From NCBI GenBank assembly GCA_031296935.1, contig JAVDPD010000004.1:186001-250000 (forward strand): 64,000 bases of DNA, given 5' to 3'. Under the pieces are notes generated by a model. It made no database searches, was not told the origin of the DNA, and saw nothing but the letters and a program-made list of their open reading frames with translations. The position numbers were made by a program, and so were the translations under genes. Of the stretch, positions 43,688-51,229 are shown in pieces. Position 1 is the stretch's first letter, and each line of letters begins with the position of its first letter. This DNA comes from Cerasicoccus maritimus (GTDB lineage Bacteria > Verrucomicrobiota > Verrucomicrobiia > Opitutales > Cerasicoccaceae).

Positions 43688-43852
43688 ATGAGCACCCAAA
43701 AGGTAGAAAAAGAAGCGAAGAAACCAGAGGCCAAGCCAGGCTTTTTCACCCGCATCATTAGCAAGCTCGATTCCTCGATGAAGGAAAAGGCCGACGCCAA
43801 AGCGCAGCAAAGCTGCTGCGGTGGCGATGGTAAGGGCGGCAAATGCTGCTAG
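43688..43852 (+). CDS. 54-residue Cys-rich peptide
   Basis: ATG 43688, stop TAG 43850-43852. A charged, Lys-rich N-terminal half ends in [15 protein letters not shown], with two Cys pairs at the C-terminus. It lies 25 nt after arsR and overlaps the permease start by 10 nt (permease ATG at 43843), so it is translationally linked to it. A metal-binding or transfer role is inferred from context and the Cys pairs. Confidence 0.65.
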   Translation: MSTQKVEKEAKKPEAKPGFFTRIISKLDSSMKEKADAKAQQSCCGGDGKGGKCC

Positions 43853-44808
43853 AAAACTCGCTGAACGTCCTCGTTTTTGAATGGATTGGCCTCGACCCGG
43901 AATCCCGGTTCGGGGGCGCGGTCCATTTTTTCCTCTACGACACGATCAAGATCTTCCTGCTGCTCGCGGTGATGATCTTCCTGATCGGCGTCGTGCGCAC
44001 GTGGCTGCCCGAGCACAAGCTGAAGCAGTGGATGAGCAAAGGCGGGCTCTGGGGCAACCTCGTGGCGGCGATTTTTGGCGCGGTCACGCCGTTTTGCTCC
44101 TGCTCGTCGATCCCGATTTTCATCAGCCTGCTCAAGGCCGGCGCGCCGCTCGGGGTGACGTTTTCCTTCCTCGTCACCTCGCCGATTATCAACGAATACT
44201 TGGCCATCCTCATGGTGGGCGAATTCGGCCTGCCGATCACCATTGCCTACGTGGCCAGCGGGATGCTCGTGGGCGTGTTCGCCGGCGCCGCTATTGGTCG
44301 GCTGAAGCTCGAACGTTTCATTGAGCAAGATATGCTCGCCGGAGATGCGGACAAAGACGTCGTCCGTGAATACACCTGGAAAAGCCGCCTCAAGTTCGGC
44401 TTCGACGAATCCGCCGACGTGATCAAGCAGATCTGGCTCTGGGTCCTCGTTGGCGTGGGCATCGGCGCATTCATTCACAACTACGTGCCACAAGAGGTGA
44501 TTCAAAACATGATTGCCGCTACTGGCATCTTTGGCGTGCCAATCGCAACCATCCTTGGTGTGCCGATGTATGGCAGCTGCGCGGCAATTGTCCCCGTGGC
44601 CGTGGTCTTGTTCGAAAAGGGCATCCCGCTGGGCACGGCGTTGGCCTTTATGATGGCGATGGCGGCCCTCAGCCTCCCTGAGGCCATCATGCTGCGCCGC
44701 ATCATCAAGCTCCCGCTCATCGCGATCTTCTTCGGCGTCACCACAATCGCCATCATCGCCACCGGCTACCTCCTCAACTTCCTCGCCAGCATCCTGCTGG
44801 ACCGGTAG
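43843..44808 (+). CDS. DUF318/ArsP-type permease
   Basis: 321 aa with about eight membrane helices. [21 protein letters not shown] (about 80-100) and the second half-site [14 protein letters not shown] are the signature of the UPF0718 permease family, which includes ArsP (methylarsenite efflux). A charged loop at about 165-195 separates the halves. The operon with ArsR supports a metalloid or organoarsenical role. The final codons (ILLDR, stop) lie inside composite repeat copy E. Confidence 0.85.
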   Translation: MLLENSLNVLVFEWIGLDPESRFGGAVHFFLYDTIKIFLLLAVMIFLIGVVRTWLPEHKLKQWMSKGGLWGNLVAAIFGAVTPFCSCSSIPIFISLLKAGAPLGVTFSFLVTSPIINEYLAILMVGEFGLPITIAYVASGMLVGVFAGAAIGRLKLERFIEQDMLAGDADKDVVREYTWKSRLKFGFDESADVIKQIWLWVLVGVGIGAFIHNYVPQEVIQNMIAATGIFGVPIATILGVPMYGSCAAIVPVAVVLFEKGIPLGTALAFMMAMAALSLPEAIMLRRIIKLPLIAIFFGVTTIAIIATGYLLNFLASILLDR

Positions 44809-44918
44809 ATTTGCGCATTGCGCAAATGGCGGAAGGGCAGACGGCTATTTCAACTGTCTGAGGTGGCGCGGATCGTCCCCGATCCGCAGTTTCAGGCTGA
44901 CGGCAAAAGGTAGGGCGC
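44783..44918 (+). repeat. Composite REP-like repeat, copy E (full length)
   Basis: Starts within the permease 3' end (AGCATCCTGCTGGACCGGTAG), continues into the palindromic arm ATTTGCGCATTGCGCAAAT, then CAACTGTCTGAGGTGGCG, a GCGGATCGTCCCCGATCCGC hairpin and GGCAAAAGGTAGGGCGCAG. The reverse complement of copy F is very similar over more than 100 bases. Confidence 0.8.
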
Positions 44919-44937
44919 AGTAGAAATTGCTAGGCTG

Positions 44938-45783
44938 CTACTGAGCCAATTCTTCCAGTGATCTCATCCCCGTCTGCGTGGTGGTTTTTCCGCGCCAATA
45001 CGCACGCATCGCCTTGGTCCAATGCTTGTAGTGTAGAATCGTTACGACGCCTGATTGGCCAACGCGGACCGGCAGGATGTTCTGGGTTATCCGTCGGTCT
45101 GGCAGAAATCCACGCCGCACGAAAAATGATGACACGCGATAGGGGTAGCGGAGGCCAAATTCGGCAGGCACGGTCACGCCGCGGTCGCGCGAGTAATCGT
45201 CATGAACGACTTGTGCCAACTGCGCCATTTCCGGCGAGCCATCGTAATGAGCCTGTGAGACAATGTCGGCAGCATACTCGAGTTCATTCAGATCGGCTGT
45301 GCCGTCTGGAGTGTCTGAGTAGATGATGAATGCGGGCATTGAGCCAATGCCGTAGTTGTATAGTTCGCTATTGGCCTTTACAATACAGCCCCAAGTCCTC
45401 TTGCCGCGCCAGTAAGTAAAGGGGTGCATGACGATGTTGGCGATAAGCCCATCGCGGTTAAGGCTACACAGCAGGCCTTGCACGAAATAGAAAATCGTGA
45501 AGTCCACCGGGTTGATTCCCGGTAGTGAGCGTTTGACTGACATGCCGCCGGGCTCCAGATGCATTTGCTGCAAGGTTCCTCCAGAGACCAAAGGCACATG
45601 ATCAAGCTTCGAGCGGATTTTGATGTCGGCAAAGGCGTAAATCCCGAGCACGGGAATGCCGAATGCGACAAAAATAATGCAGCTATCTCTGAAGTTGGCT
45701 TCGGCAACGCGCGTAAACCAAAATATCCCGACAAAAGCCAAAAGTAGGGCGGCACGTAGGCCCCATTTTAAGTAGGTAATCAT
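44938..45783 (-). CDS. Hypothetical membrane-anchored protein
   Basis: 281 aa with two hydrophobic N-terminal segments (about 6-24 and 35-52), then a soluble domain rich in aromatic residues (FTIFYFVQGLLCSL, HPFTYWRGKRTWG, SDTPDGTADLNELEYAADIV). No family is recognised. It lies inside the 44.9-46.4 kb block between inverted repeat copies, next to the Wzz fragment, so it may be a remnant of a polysaccharide cluster. It has no clear operon partner. Confidence 0.5.
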   Translation of the reverse strand: MITYLKWGLRAALLLAFVGIFWFTRVAEANFRDSCIIFVAFGIPVLGIYAFADIKIRSKLDHVPLVSGGTLQQMHLEPGGMSVKRSLPGINPVDFTIFYFVQGLLCSLNRDGLIANIVMHPFTYWRGKRTWGCIVKANSELYNYGIGSMPAFIIYSDTPDGTADLNELEYAADIVSQAHYDGSPEMAQLAQVVHDDYSRDRGVTVPAEFGLRYPYRVSSFFVRRGFLPDRRITQNILPVRVGQSGVVTILHYKHWTKAMRAYWRGKTTTQTGMRSLEELAQ

Positions 45784-45846
45784 ATAATGCTAGTGTTTCA
45801 GGTCGTCTGAGGGTTGGCGCTGTGTATAGCTACGTTCGCCTTCTGC

Positions 45847-46299
45847 TCAGCGTGGCAACGGCGGCGGGGCGTCGTTCTTTTTGCTACCAAAGGCAAAGAG
45901 CAGAGTTGCGAGCAATATGAATACGCCAGCTGGAATAGCAATGCGTAGGGCAAGGTTCAGCATGATGTTTGGTTTATAGGGGCGGACTGGAGGGGTAGCC
46001 TTGTCGATGATCCGCAGTGGTGATGTCGTGAGTGAGACGCTTGCCATTTCTGCCTGGAAACGTTCCATCATTGAATAATAAAGGCTGCGGTTGGCATCGA
46101 ATTTTCCCTGGAGAGCTTCGTCTGTTTTACCGTTTCGCTTGCTTGCGGCTAGTTCTTCGCGGAGATCTTCGACCTTCTCTCGTTGGTGTTCTGCCCGATT
46201 TCTCAGATCCTCAACCGCGCGCATACTTGATTCGATGGCGAGGATGACGATTTTCCAGGTGGTGCCGCGGCGGCATTTTAAATCCATGCAAAATAACAC
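45847..46299 (-). pseudogene. Truncated Wzz/Wzc co-polymerase remnant
   Basis: 150 codons open, but only about codon 21 onward looks native. SMRAVEDLRNRAEHQREKVE is identical to a stretch in the Wzc-like protein at 55165-57489, and later RIIDKATPPVRPYKPNIMLNLALRI matches its RIIDKASPSTKPAKPNVLMN. About 145 residues of the coiled coil between those matches are missing, as are the first membrane helix and the kinase domain. The start codons available give an unrelated 20-residue lead. I infer a decayed paralogue of the 55165 gene. Confidence 0.7.
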
Positions 46300-46361
46300 G
46301 AATTAACTGCGTTGCGTAGTCAAACCTAAGTTGGTTCAATTGCCTTGAGGCAACGCGGCGG

Positions 46362-46515
46362 CTTGTCTGGAGACTGCGCCCTACCTTTTGCCGTAAGCCT
46401 GAAACTGCGGATCGAGACGATCCGCGCCACCGTAGACAGTTGGATAAGCCATTTGCCCAGTGGGCAAATCACTGGGTGCAGCGGCACGCAGCCTACCGGT
46501 CGCGCAGGATGCTCG
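46362..46515 (-). repeat. Composite REP-like repeat, copy F (full length)
   Basis: Read on the minus strand: AGCATCCTGCGCGACCGGTAG (end of the Gfo/Idh gene), a second hook GCGTGCCGCTGCACCCAGTG, the arm ATTTGCCCACTGGGCAAAT, then CAACTGTCTACGGTGGCG, the GCGGATCGTCTCGATCCGC hairpin and GGCAAAAGGTAGGGCGCAGT. It is an inverted copy of E, about 1.5 kb apart. Confidence 0.8.
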
Positions 46516-47515
46516 CCCAGACTTTGTCGGTGAAGTCCATGTAGCGGACGCCGTCAGCGAAGCTGGTCAGGGTGACCGGTTTACCGTCGCGAATGGAGTC
46601 CACGAAATCCTGCTCCACGCGCCAACCGATGGCTGTGCCGGAGTCGGGGGAGACCGGTTCTGGTGTGCCGCCAGTGTGGGTCAGGTAGAGCTTGGACTCG
46701 GTGACATCGAAGAGAATGCTGCCACTGGAGCACTGGATGTCGAGATGCCAAACGGGGAAGCCGCTCGCGACGCAGGAGAAATGGCCGAGGAGTTGGGCGC
46801 CGTTGTTGTAGCGCCCGATAAAATTCAGGCTGTCGGGAATGGTGACTGGGGCACGCCCTTGGCCAATGGCGGTGGGGCGCTCGTCGATCACGGTCGTGGC
46901 GTCGGCCTGTACCCAGTCAACGTCGACCCCTTGGCCGAGCCAGCGTTGGGCGGTTTCGAACATGATGCCCATTGTCATGATGTTGTGGCCGGAAAGGTCG
47001 GTGCGTTGACGCCAGGTAAGGGGTGAGGTGGGGTCGGCAGCCGCGCCGCCCACGTGGACGAGACGGACTTGACGCACTTGCCCTAGCTCGCGGAGTAGGC
47101 GCTGGGCGGTGGCGTCGTATTCGAGCGTAAAGGGGGCCGGGACTATTTGCGCAACTAAGTCGGGCTTGGAGCCTGCGGCAGCCAGCATTTGCTTGGCCTC
47201 ATCGAGGTTCATCGCCATGCGGGCCTCGGTGAGCACATGCTTGCCGGCGGAGAGGGCGGCAATGGTCGCCTCGGCATGGAGGTAGGGCCAGGTGCCGATG
47301 CAAACGGCGTCGACCGCGTCGTCTTCAATGACGTCCTGCCAGCGCTTCGCGATGCGTGGGACGCCAAACTCGTCGGCTACGCGCTGCGCGGACTCGGGCG
47401 TCCGGTTGGCGATGGTGACGGCTTCCACGCCATCGATAGCCTGAAAGCCAGGAATGTGCATGCTGCGGGTATTCGCGCCCGCGCCGATGATGCCAATGCG
47501 TAAGGGGTCTGCCAT
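46493..47515 (-). CDS. Gfo/Idh/MocA-family oxidoreductase
   Basis: 340 aa. NAD(P)-binding Rossmann start LRIGIIGAGANTRSMHIPGF (about 5-24), then DAVCIGTWPYLHAEATIAALSAGKHVLTEARMAMNLDEAKQML. The C-terminal beta-sheet domain (about 130-330) matches Gfo/Idh enzymes that oxidise sugars or cyclitols. The usual EKP motif, whose Lys is part of the active site, is here EAR, so the mechanism may differ. The end of the gene, ILRDR and stop, lies in repeat copy F. Confidence 0.88.
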   Translation of the reverse strand: MADPLRIGIIGAGANTRSMHIPGFQAIDGVEAVTIANRTPESAQRVADEFGVPRIAKRWQDVIEDDAVDAVCIGTWPYLHAEATIAALSAGKHVLTEARMAMNLDEAKQMLAAAGSKPDLVAQIVPAPFTLEYDATAQRLLRELGQVRQVRLVHVGGAAADPTSPLTWRQRTDLSGHNIMTMGIMFETAQRWLGQGVDVDWVQADATTVIDERPTAIGQGRAPVTIPDSLNFIGRYNNGAQLLGHFSCVASGFPVWHLDIQCSSGSILFDVTESKLYLTHTGGTPEPVSPDSGTAIGWRVEQDFVDSIRDGKPVTLTSFADGVRYMDFTDKVWASILRDR

Positions 47516-47832
47516 GTGGATAACCTAGCACAGCAGGAGTGAATGAAAACTCCGAATGGCTGGAAAAATGGGCGATTGGCCGGAAGGCCGTATTTGCAGG
47601 TGCAAAGTCTGAGGTAGCGCAGGCGCGTCCCCGCGCCGCACCCCATGCTGACGGCAAAAGGTAGGGCGACGCTTACAAGCTAGCCGCTCGACGGAGTGGC
47701 ATTGGCACCCTGCGCCAATCTCCCCGGTCCAGGGATTCGACAAGCTCACCCCAGAGCGAGATGCTGCGGTCTAGCGGGATGCTGGCTGGTTGCGATTGCC
47801 ACGTGATGTTTTTTGCCAAATGTAAGGCAGTG
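47516..47832. other. Intergenic region with composite repeat, no gene
   Basis: 317 bases between the divergent Gfo/Idh gene and the VOC gene. Most of it (47605-47770) is repeat copy G. The start of the transcript for the VOC gene must lie within or just after the repeat. No RNA gene or open frame is convincing. Confidence 0.55.
47605..47770 (+). repeat. Composite REP-like repeat, copy G
   Basis: GTCTGAGGTAGCG, a CGCGTCCCCGCG hairpin, GCTGACGGCAAAAGGTAGGGCG (also in E and F), then GCTTACAAGC and CCAGGGATTCGACAAGCTCACCCCAG, the reverse complement of the hook region of copy D. It mosaics segments found separately in the other copies. Confidence 0.7.
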
Positions 47833-48243
47833 ATGAAGCCGCTGAGTCACATCATTGAAACCTGCCTTTACGTGGACGACCTAGCTGCCGCCGAGCACTT
47901 CTATTCCGAGGTGCTGGGGCTGGAGCTGTTTAGCAAAGAGGCGGGGAAGTTTGTGTTTTATAAAATGACCGAGGCGATGCTGCTGATTTTTGATCCGCGG
48001 GCCAGCGACGGTGCTGCGCATGAGTTGCCGGACCACGGGGCTACGGGCCCAGGTCACATCTGTTTTCGCATGGACGACGCTGAGTTTCCCGCTTGGCGTG
48101 AGCAGTTGGCCAAGCACGGCGTGGCCGTGGAGATGGAGTTCACCTGGCCAAATGGTGCCCGATCGCTGTATTTTCGCGATCCGGCCGGTAATAGTTTGGA
48201 GCTGGCGCCGTGGCGGATATGGGATGCTGAAAACGCTCCCTAG
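47833..48243 (+). CDS. VOC-family (glyoxalase-like) protein
   Basis: 136 aa from ATG 47833. A single glyoxalase/bleomycin-resistance/dioxygenase domain: HIIETCLYVDDLAAAEHFYSEVLGLE (about 4-30), HICFRMDD (middle), and SLYFRDPAGNSLELAPWRIW (end). His and Glu residues at the start of strands 1, 4 and 8 can form the metal site. The substrate is unknown. It is followed by and converges with the 48240 gene with a 4-nt overlap. Confidence 0.85.
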   Translation: MKPLSHIIETCLYVDDLAAAEHFYSEVLGLELFSKEAGKFVFYKMTEAMLLIFDPRASDGAAHELPDHGATGPGHICFRMDDAEFPAWREQLAKHGVAVEMEFTWPNGARSLYFRDPAGNSLELAPWRIWDAENAP

Positions 48244-48623
48244 AGCGGTCTTCTGCGGGCCGCATTTTTTGCCTTTCGCTTTCGGGGAGGCGGGATGACG
48301 CCGAATCGCGGATCACCTTGGCGAATGGCTTCGATGACGGCCTCGGCCACGGGCTCGAAGTCGTCGTGCTCTTCGGGCAGGTAAAGCCACTTGGGCAGGA
48401 CTTCGTGGGGAGTCAGTTGTGGATAATCCGAGAGGATGGAGCGCTGCTCTGACTGTTCAACAGTGATGAGCAGTCCGCGCCACGGCTTTTCTCGGGCGGC
48501 GAGCACGCAGACCATTTTGCCGCGCAGGTAGCAGCCGACTGCGCCAAACATGGGTTTGCGGACGAAGGACGGGTCCTCGGCGATTGGTTCGATGAGCCAG
48601 TCGTAGGGATGCGGTTTGGGCAT
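48240..48623 (-). CDS. TfoX/Sxy N-terminal-like protein
   Basis: 127 aa. The segment VRKPMFGAVGCYLRGKMVCVLA (about 22-43) matches the conserved opening of the TfoX N-terminal domain (KRMFGG.G.YLDG.MFALI in relatives). The C-terminal DNA-uptake domain is absent and the tail is basic (RKRKAKNAARRRP). Stand-alone TfoX_N proteins are common and not shown to regulate competence. It ends within the VOC gene's stop (4-nt 3' overlap). Confidence 0.7.
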   Translation of the reverse strand: MPKPHPYDWLIEPIAEDPSFVRKPMFGAVGCYLRGKMVCVLAAREKPWRGLLITVEQSEQRSILSDYPQLTPHEVLPKWLYLPEEHDDFEPVAEAVIEAIRQGDPRFGVIPPPRKRKAKNAARRRPL

Positions 48624-48735
48624 GGGGTGGAAGGTTACAGCAGGTTTGTCGATAATCTCGGTTTTTCCTTACGGATGATGAGGGCGCGTATCTTTAACCT
48701 TTAAACTTTATTCTTTAACCTCATTTTAAGCCGCT

Positions 48736-49746
48736 ATGTTTGTCGACGAAGTAACAGTGAAACTCAAAGCGGGTGATGGTGGGAATGGCTGCCTGAGCTT
48801 TCGCCGCGAGAAGTATGAGCCCATGGGCGGCCCCAATGGGGGCAACGGCGGGCGTGGCGGTAATGTGGTGCTCGTTGGCGATGAAAACACTGCGGACTTG
48901 GTCGACTACAAATACATGCCGCACGCCAAGGCCAAAAACGGCGAGCCCGGTCGTGGCTCAGACCAGCACGGCGCCTGGGGGGAGGACAAGCGCCTCCGTC
49001 TGCCGCTGGGCACACAGGTGTTTGATGTGGTGAGCGGGCAGATGGTCTGCGAGCTTCTCGCACACGATCAGGAAATCATTTTGCTCAATGGCGGTCGCGG
49101 CGGCTTGGGGAACCTGGTCTTTAAATCTTCAGTCAATCAGGCCCCACGTAAGATTACCCCTGGCAAGCCGGGCGAGGAGGGCGAATACCGCCTGGTGCTC
49201 AAGACGATTGCTGATTGTGGCTTGGTGGGGTTCCCGAATGCGGGCAAGTCATCCATCATGGGGATTTTGACCAAGAATCAGCCCAAGGTCGGCCACTACG
49301 CCTTTACCACGTTGACGCCCAGCGTTGGCGTGTTGCATTTCCCGGACACCTACGAGCGGATGACCATTGCGGACATTCCCGGGCTGATCGAAGGCGCCCA
49401 CGAAAACCGTGGGCTGGGGCACCGATTCCTCCGCCACGTGGAGCGCTGCCGCATCCTGCTGTTTATGATCGACATGTCGGGCGAGGAAGACCGCGACCCT
49501 CTGGAGGACTACGCACAGCTTTGCAGCGAGCTGGAACTTTATGAGGATGAGCTGGCTGACCGCGAGCGCATCATCATCGCCAACAAAATGGACGAAGAGC
49601 CGTCGGCGGAAAACTTGAAGCGCTTCCGCCAGGCGCATCAGGATTTGAAAATCGTGCCGATTTCCTGCCTCAGCGAAGAGGGCATCCCCGAGTTGCGCGA
49701 AGCGCTCTACAACGCCGTCATCCGCCGTAGGCCGCAAGCGGAGTAG
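48736..49746 (+). CDS. obg: Obg-family GTPase
   Basis: 336 aa. The N-terminal Gly-rich Obg fold FVDEVTVKLKAGDGGNGCLSFRREK and GGNGGRGGNVV (first 45 residues) precedes the GTPase domain (about 160-330): GFPNAGKSS, the switch ADIPGLIEGAH, NKMDE, ISCLSEEG. Acts in large-subunit ribosome assembly and stress control. Usual partner genes rplU/rpmA are not adjacent. The C-terminal OCT domain is absent, as in many Obg proteins. The leader contains the TTTAACCTTTAAAC motif. Confidence 0.95.
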   Translation: MFVDEVTVKLKAGDGGNGCLSFRREKYEPMGGPNGGNGGRGGNVVLVGDENTADLVDYKYMPHAKAKNGEPGRGSDQHGAWGEDKRLRLPLGTQVFDVVSGQMVCELLAHDQEIILLNGGRGGLGNLVFKSSVNQAPRKITPGKPGEEGEYRLVLKTIADCGLVGFPNAGKSSIMGILTKNQPKVGHYAFTTLTPSVGVLHFPDTYERMTIADIPGLIEGAHENRGLGHRFLRHVERCRILLFMIDMSGEEDRDPLEDYAQLCSELELYEDELADRERIIIANKMDEEPSAENLKRFRQAHQDLKIVPISCLSEEGIPELREALYNAVIRRRPQAE

Positions 49747-49752
49747 GGGTGA

Positions 49753-51222
49753 CTAGCGTGCGTTGGTTGGCTCCAGCCGCGTTTTGAGCGCTTGCAGGGT
49801 TTGGGTTTCAGCTGGGGTTCTGGGACCGGGCTGCGCGCTGAGCGTGGCGTAGGCCTCAGCGAGGATATCGTTTCTGCCGTGGCGCATGGTGAGCAGCTGG
49901 GCGATATGCTCGCTGAGTTGTTCGGTTTGCCCGGTTTTGATTTCCAAATCGATTAACACAGTCAGCGCGCTCTGGTGTGACGGGTTTTCTTGATGAGCCT
50001 TCTGGGCGATGCGCAGGGCGGTGTCCACGTGGCCCAGGTTCTCGAAGCGGCGGGCAATGGCGTTCAGGGATTCGGCGCGTAGGTAGGGATCGTCCATCAG
50101 GGCGTCGATAGCTTCCTCGGCGGCTTCATCGTTGCCCGCACCGGTGTTGGCGACGGCGATTAGGGCGTTAAAAATCCCTTGGTCGGCTGGCGTGAGCCAC
50201 TCTGGTTTGGTTATGGTGATCGCTTTGCAGTCGGTGAGGGCCTGTTGGTAATTCTTCGCGGTGATGTCGCTTTCAATGGCGAGGAGCTCGAAGGGGGCAG
50301 GGTCCATTTTTAGCTTAAGCGCGGTTTGGCGGACTTGCTTACAGAGAGCAGGCTGCCCTTCATCTGCGGCGACGTTGGCGAGCATGATGAGGGCTCTCTG
50401 GTCTTCGTGGAACTGCTTAAGTATCTTTGAGGCATGTGCTTGCGCCTCTTTTGTATCGCCATTCATGCTGAGGGTGTAGAGTAGATCAATCTGGGCGCCG
50501 GTGTCTTCGGGTGCTGCTGCGGCTCTCAGGCGGGCGTATTTGAGGGCTTTGGCTGGGTGTGGCTCACGGCAATAGTAGGTGAGGTCGGCATAGAGCGCAT
50601 CGCGTTTGTACTGGTTGTGTGAGAGGGCGTCCTCAAGTAGCAATATGGCTTGGGCGACATTGCCACGCACATTGGCGATTTTGGCAGACAGCAGGAGGCC
50701 ATCGGTCGTTTCCGCGAGTTGATACTGCCTAATGCTGGCCTGCGCAGCGTCGAACTGGCCGCGATAGAAGAGAGAGGTGGCCATTGAGCTGGCCAAGAGC
50801 TTTTTTATGGCCGGTGGTTGCTCTGCTTGAAGTTCCTCTTGTGCGAACGCAATAACAGCCTGATCTTTCTGCTGATCCAGAAGTAGCTGGATATAGCGCT
50901 GGAAGTATTCATAATTACCGTTTGCGTAGGGTAGTCCTTCGGAGAGGATTTCTTCGGCTTTCGGGAGGTTGCGGAGTCCGGGGAGATGGACGTAGAATTC
51001 GCTCAGTAACAGACGCCCTTCCAAGTTATCGGGCGCATAGTGCACGCCAGTGCGTAGTTTGAGGAAGGCGTCTTTATAGTCACCTGCTTCGATAGCCTTT
51101 TTGGCGGCGGCAATCTGTTTGTCGCCCTTTTGAGTCTGGACGTTTTTGAGGAAACTCCAGTCCGCGCCTACCGTTAGCGGCCCGAGCAGCATAAGGCAAA
51201 TGATAAGCTGCCGGTATCGCAT
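49753..51222 (-). CDS. TPR-repeat secreted protein (paralogue 1)
   Basis: 489 aa from ATG 51222, with a signal peptide (about 1-21, ending VGA). It consists of TPR-like helical repeats (GDYKDAFLKLRTGVHYAPDNLEGRLLLSEFYVHLPGLRNLPKAEEIL and on). It aligns with the upstream gene over its whole length (EGLPYA...YF.RYIQLL...Q; LE..LSHNQY..DALYADLTYYCREPHP), so the pair arose by tandem duplication. The mature protein is probably periplasmic. The gene ends 6 nt from the obg stop, tail to tail. Confidence 0.75.
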   Translation of the reverse strand: MRYRQLIICLMLLGPLTVGADWSFLKNVQTQKGDKQIAAAKKAIEAGDYKDAFLKLRTGVHYAPDNLEGRLLLSEFYVHLPGLRNLPKAEEILSEGLPYANGNYEYFQRYIQLLLDQQKDQAVIAFAQEELQAEQPPAIKKLLASSMATSLFYRGQFDAAQASIRQYQLAETTDGLLLSAKIANVRGNVAQAILLLEDALSHNQYKRDALYADLTYYCREPHPAKALKYARLRAAAAPEDTGAQIDLLYTLSMNGDTKEAQAHASKILKQFHEDQRALIMLANVAADEGQPALCKQVRQTALKLKMDPAPFELLAIESDITAKNYQQALTDCKAITITKPEWLTPADQGIFNALIAVANTGAGNDEAAEEAIDALMDDPYLRAESLNAIARRFENLGHVDTALRIAQKAHQENPSHQSALTVLIDLEIKTGQTEQLSEHIAQLLTMRHGRNDILAEAYATLSAQPGPRTPAETQTLQALKTRLEPTNAR

Positions 51223-51229
51223 AGATGCT

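Noticed and set aside
49433..49444. Possible fourth parS site in obg (GCCACGTGGAGC)
   Set aside because: Only the central CCACGTGG matches; the outer arms differ and it encodes conserved Obg residues, so chance is the better explanation.
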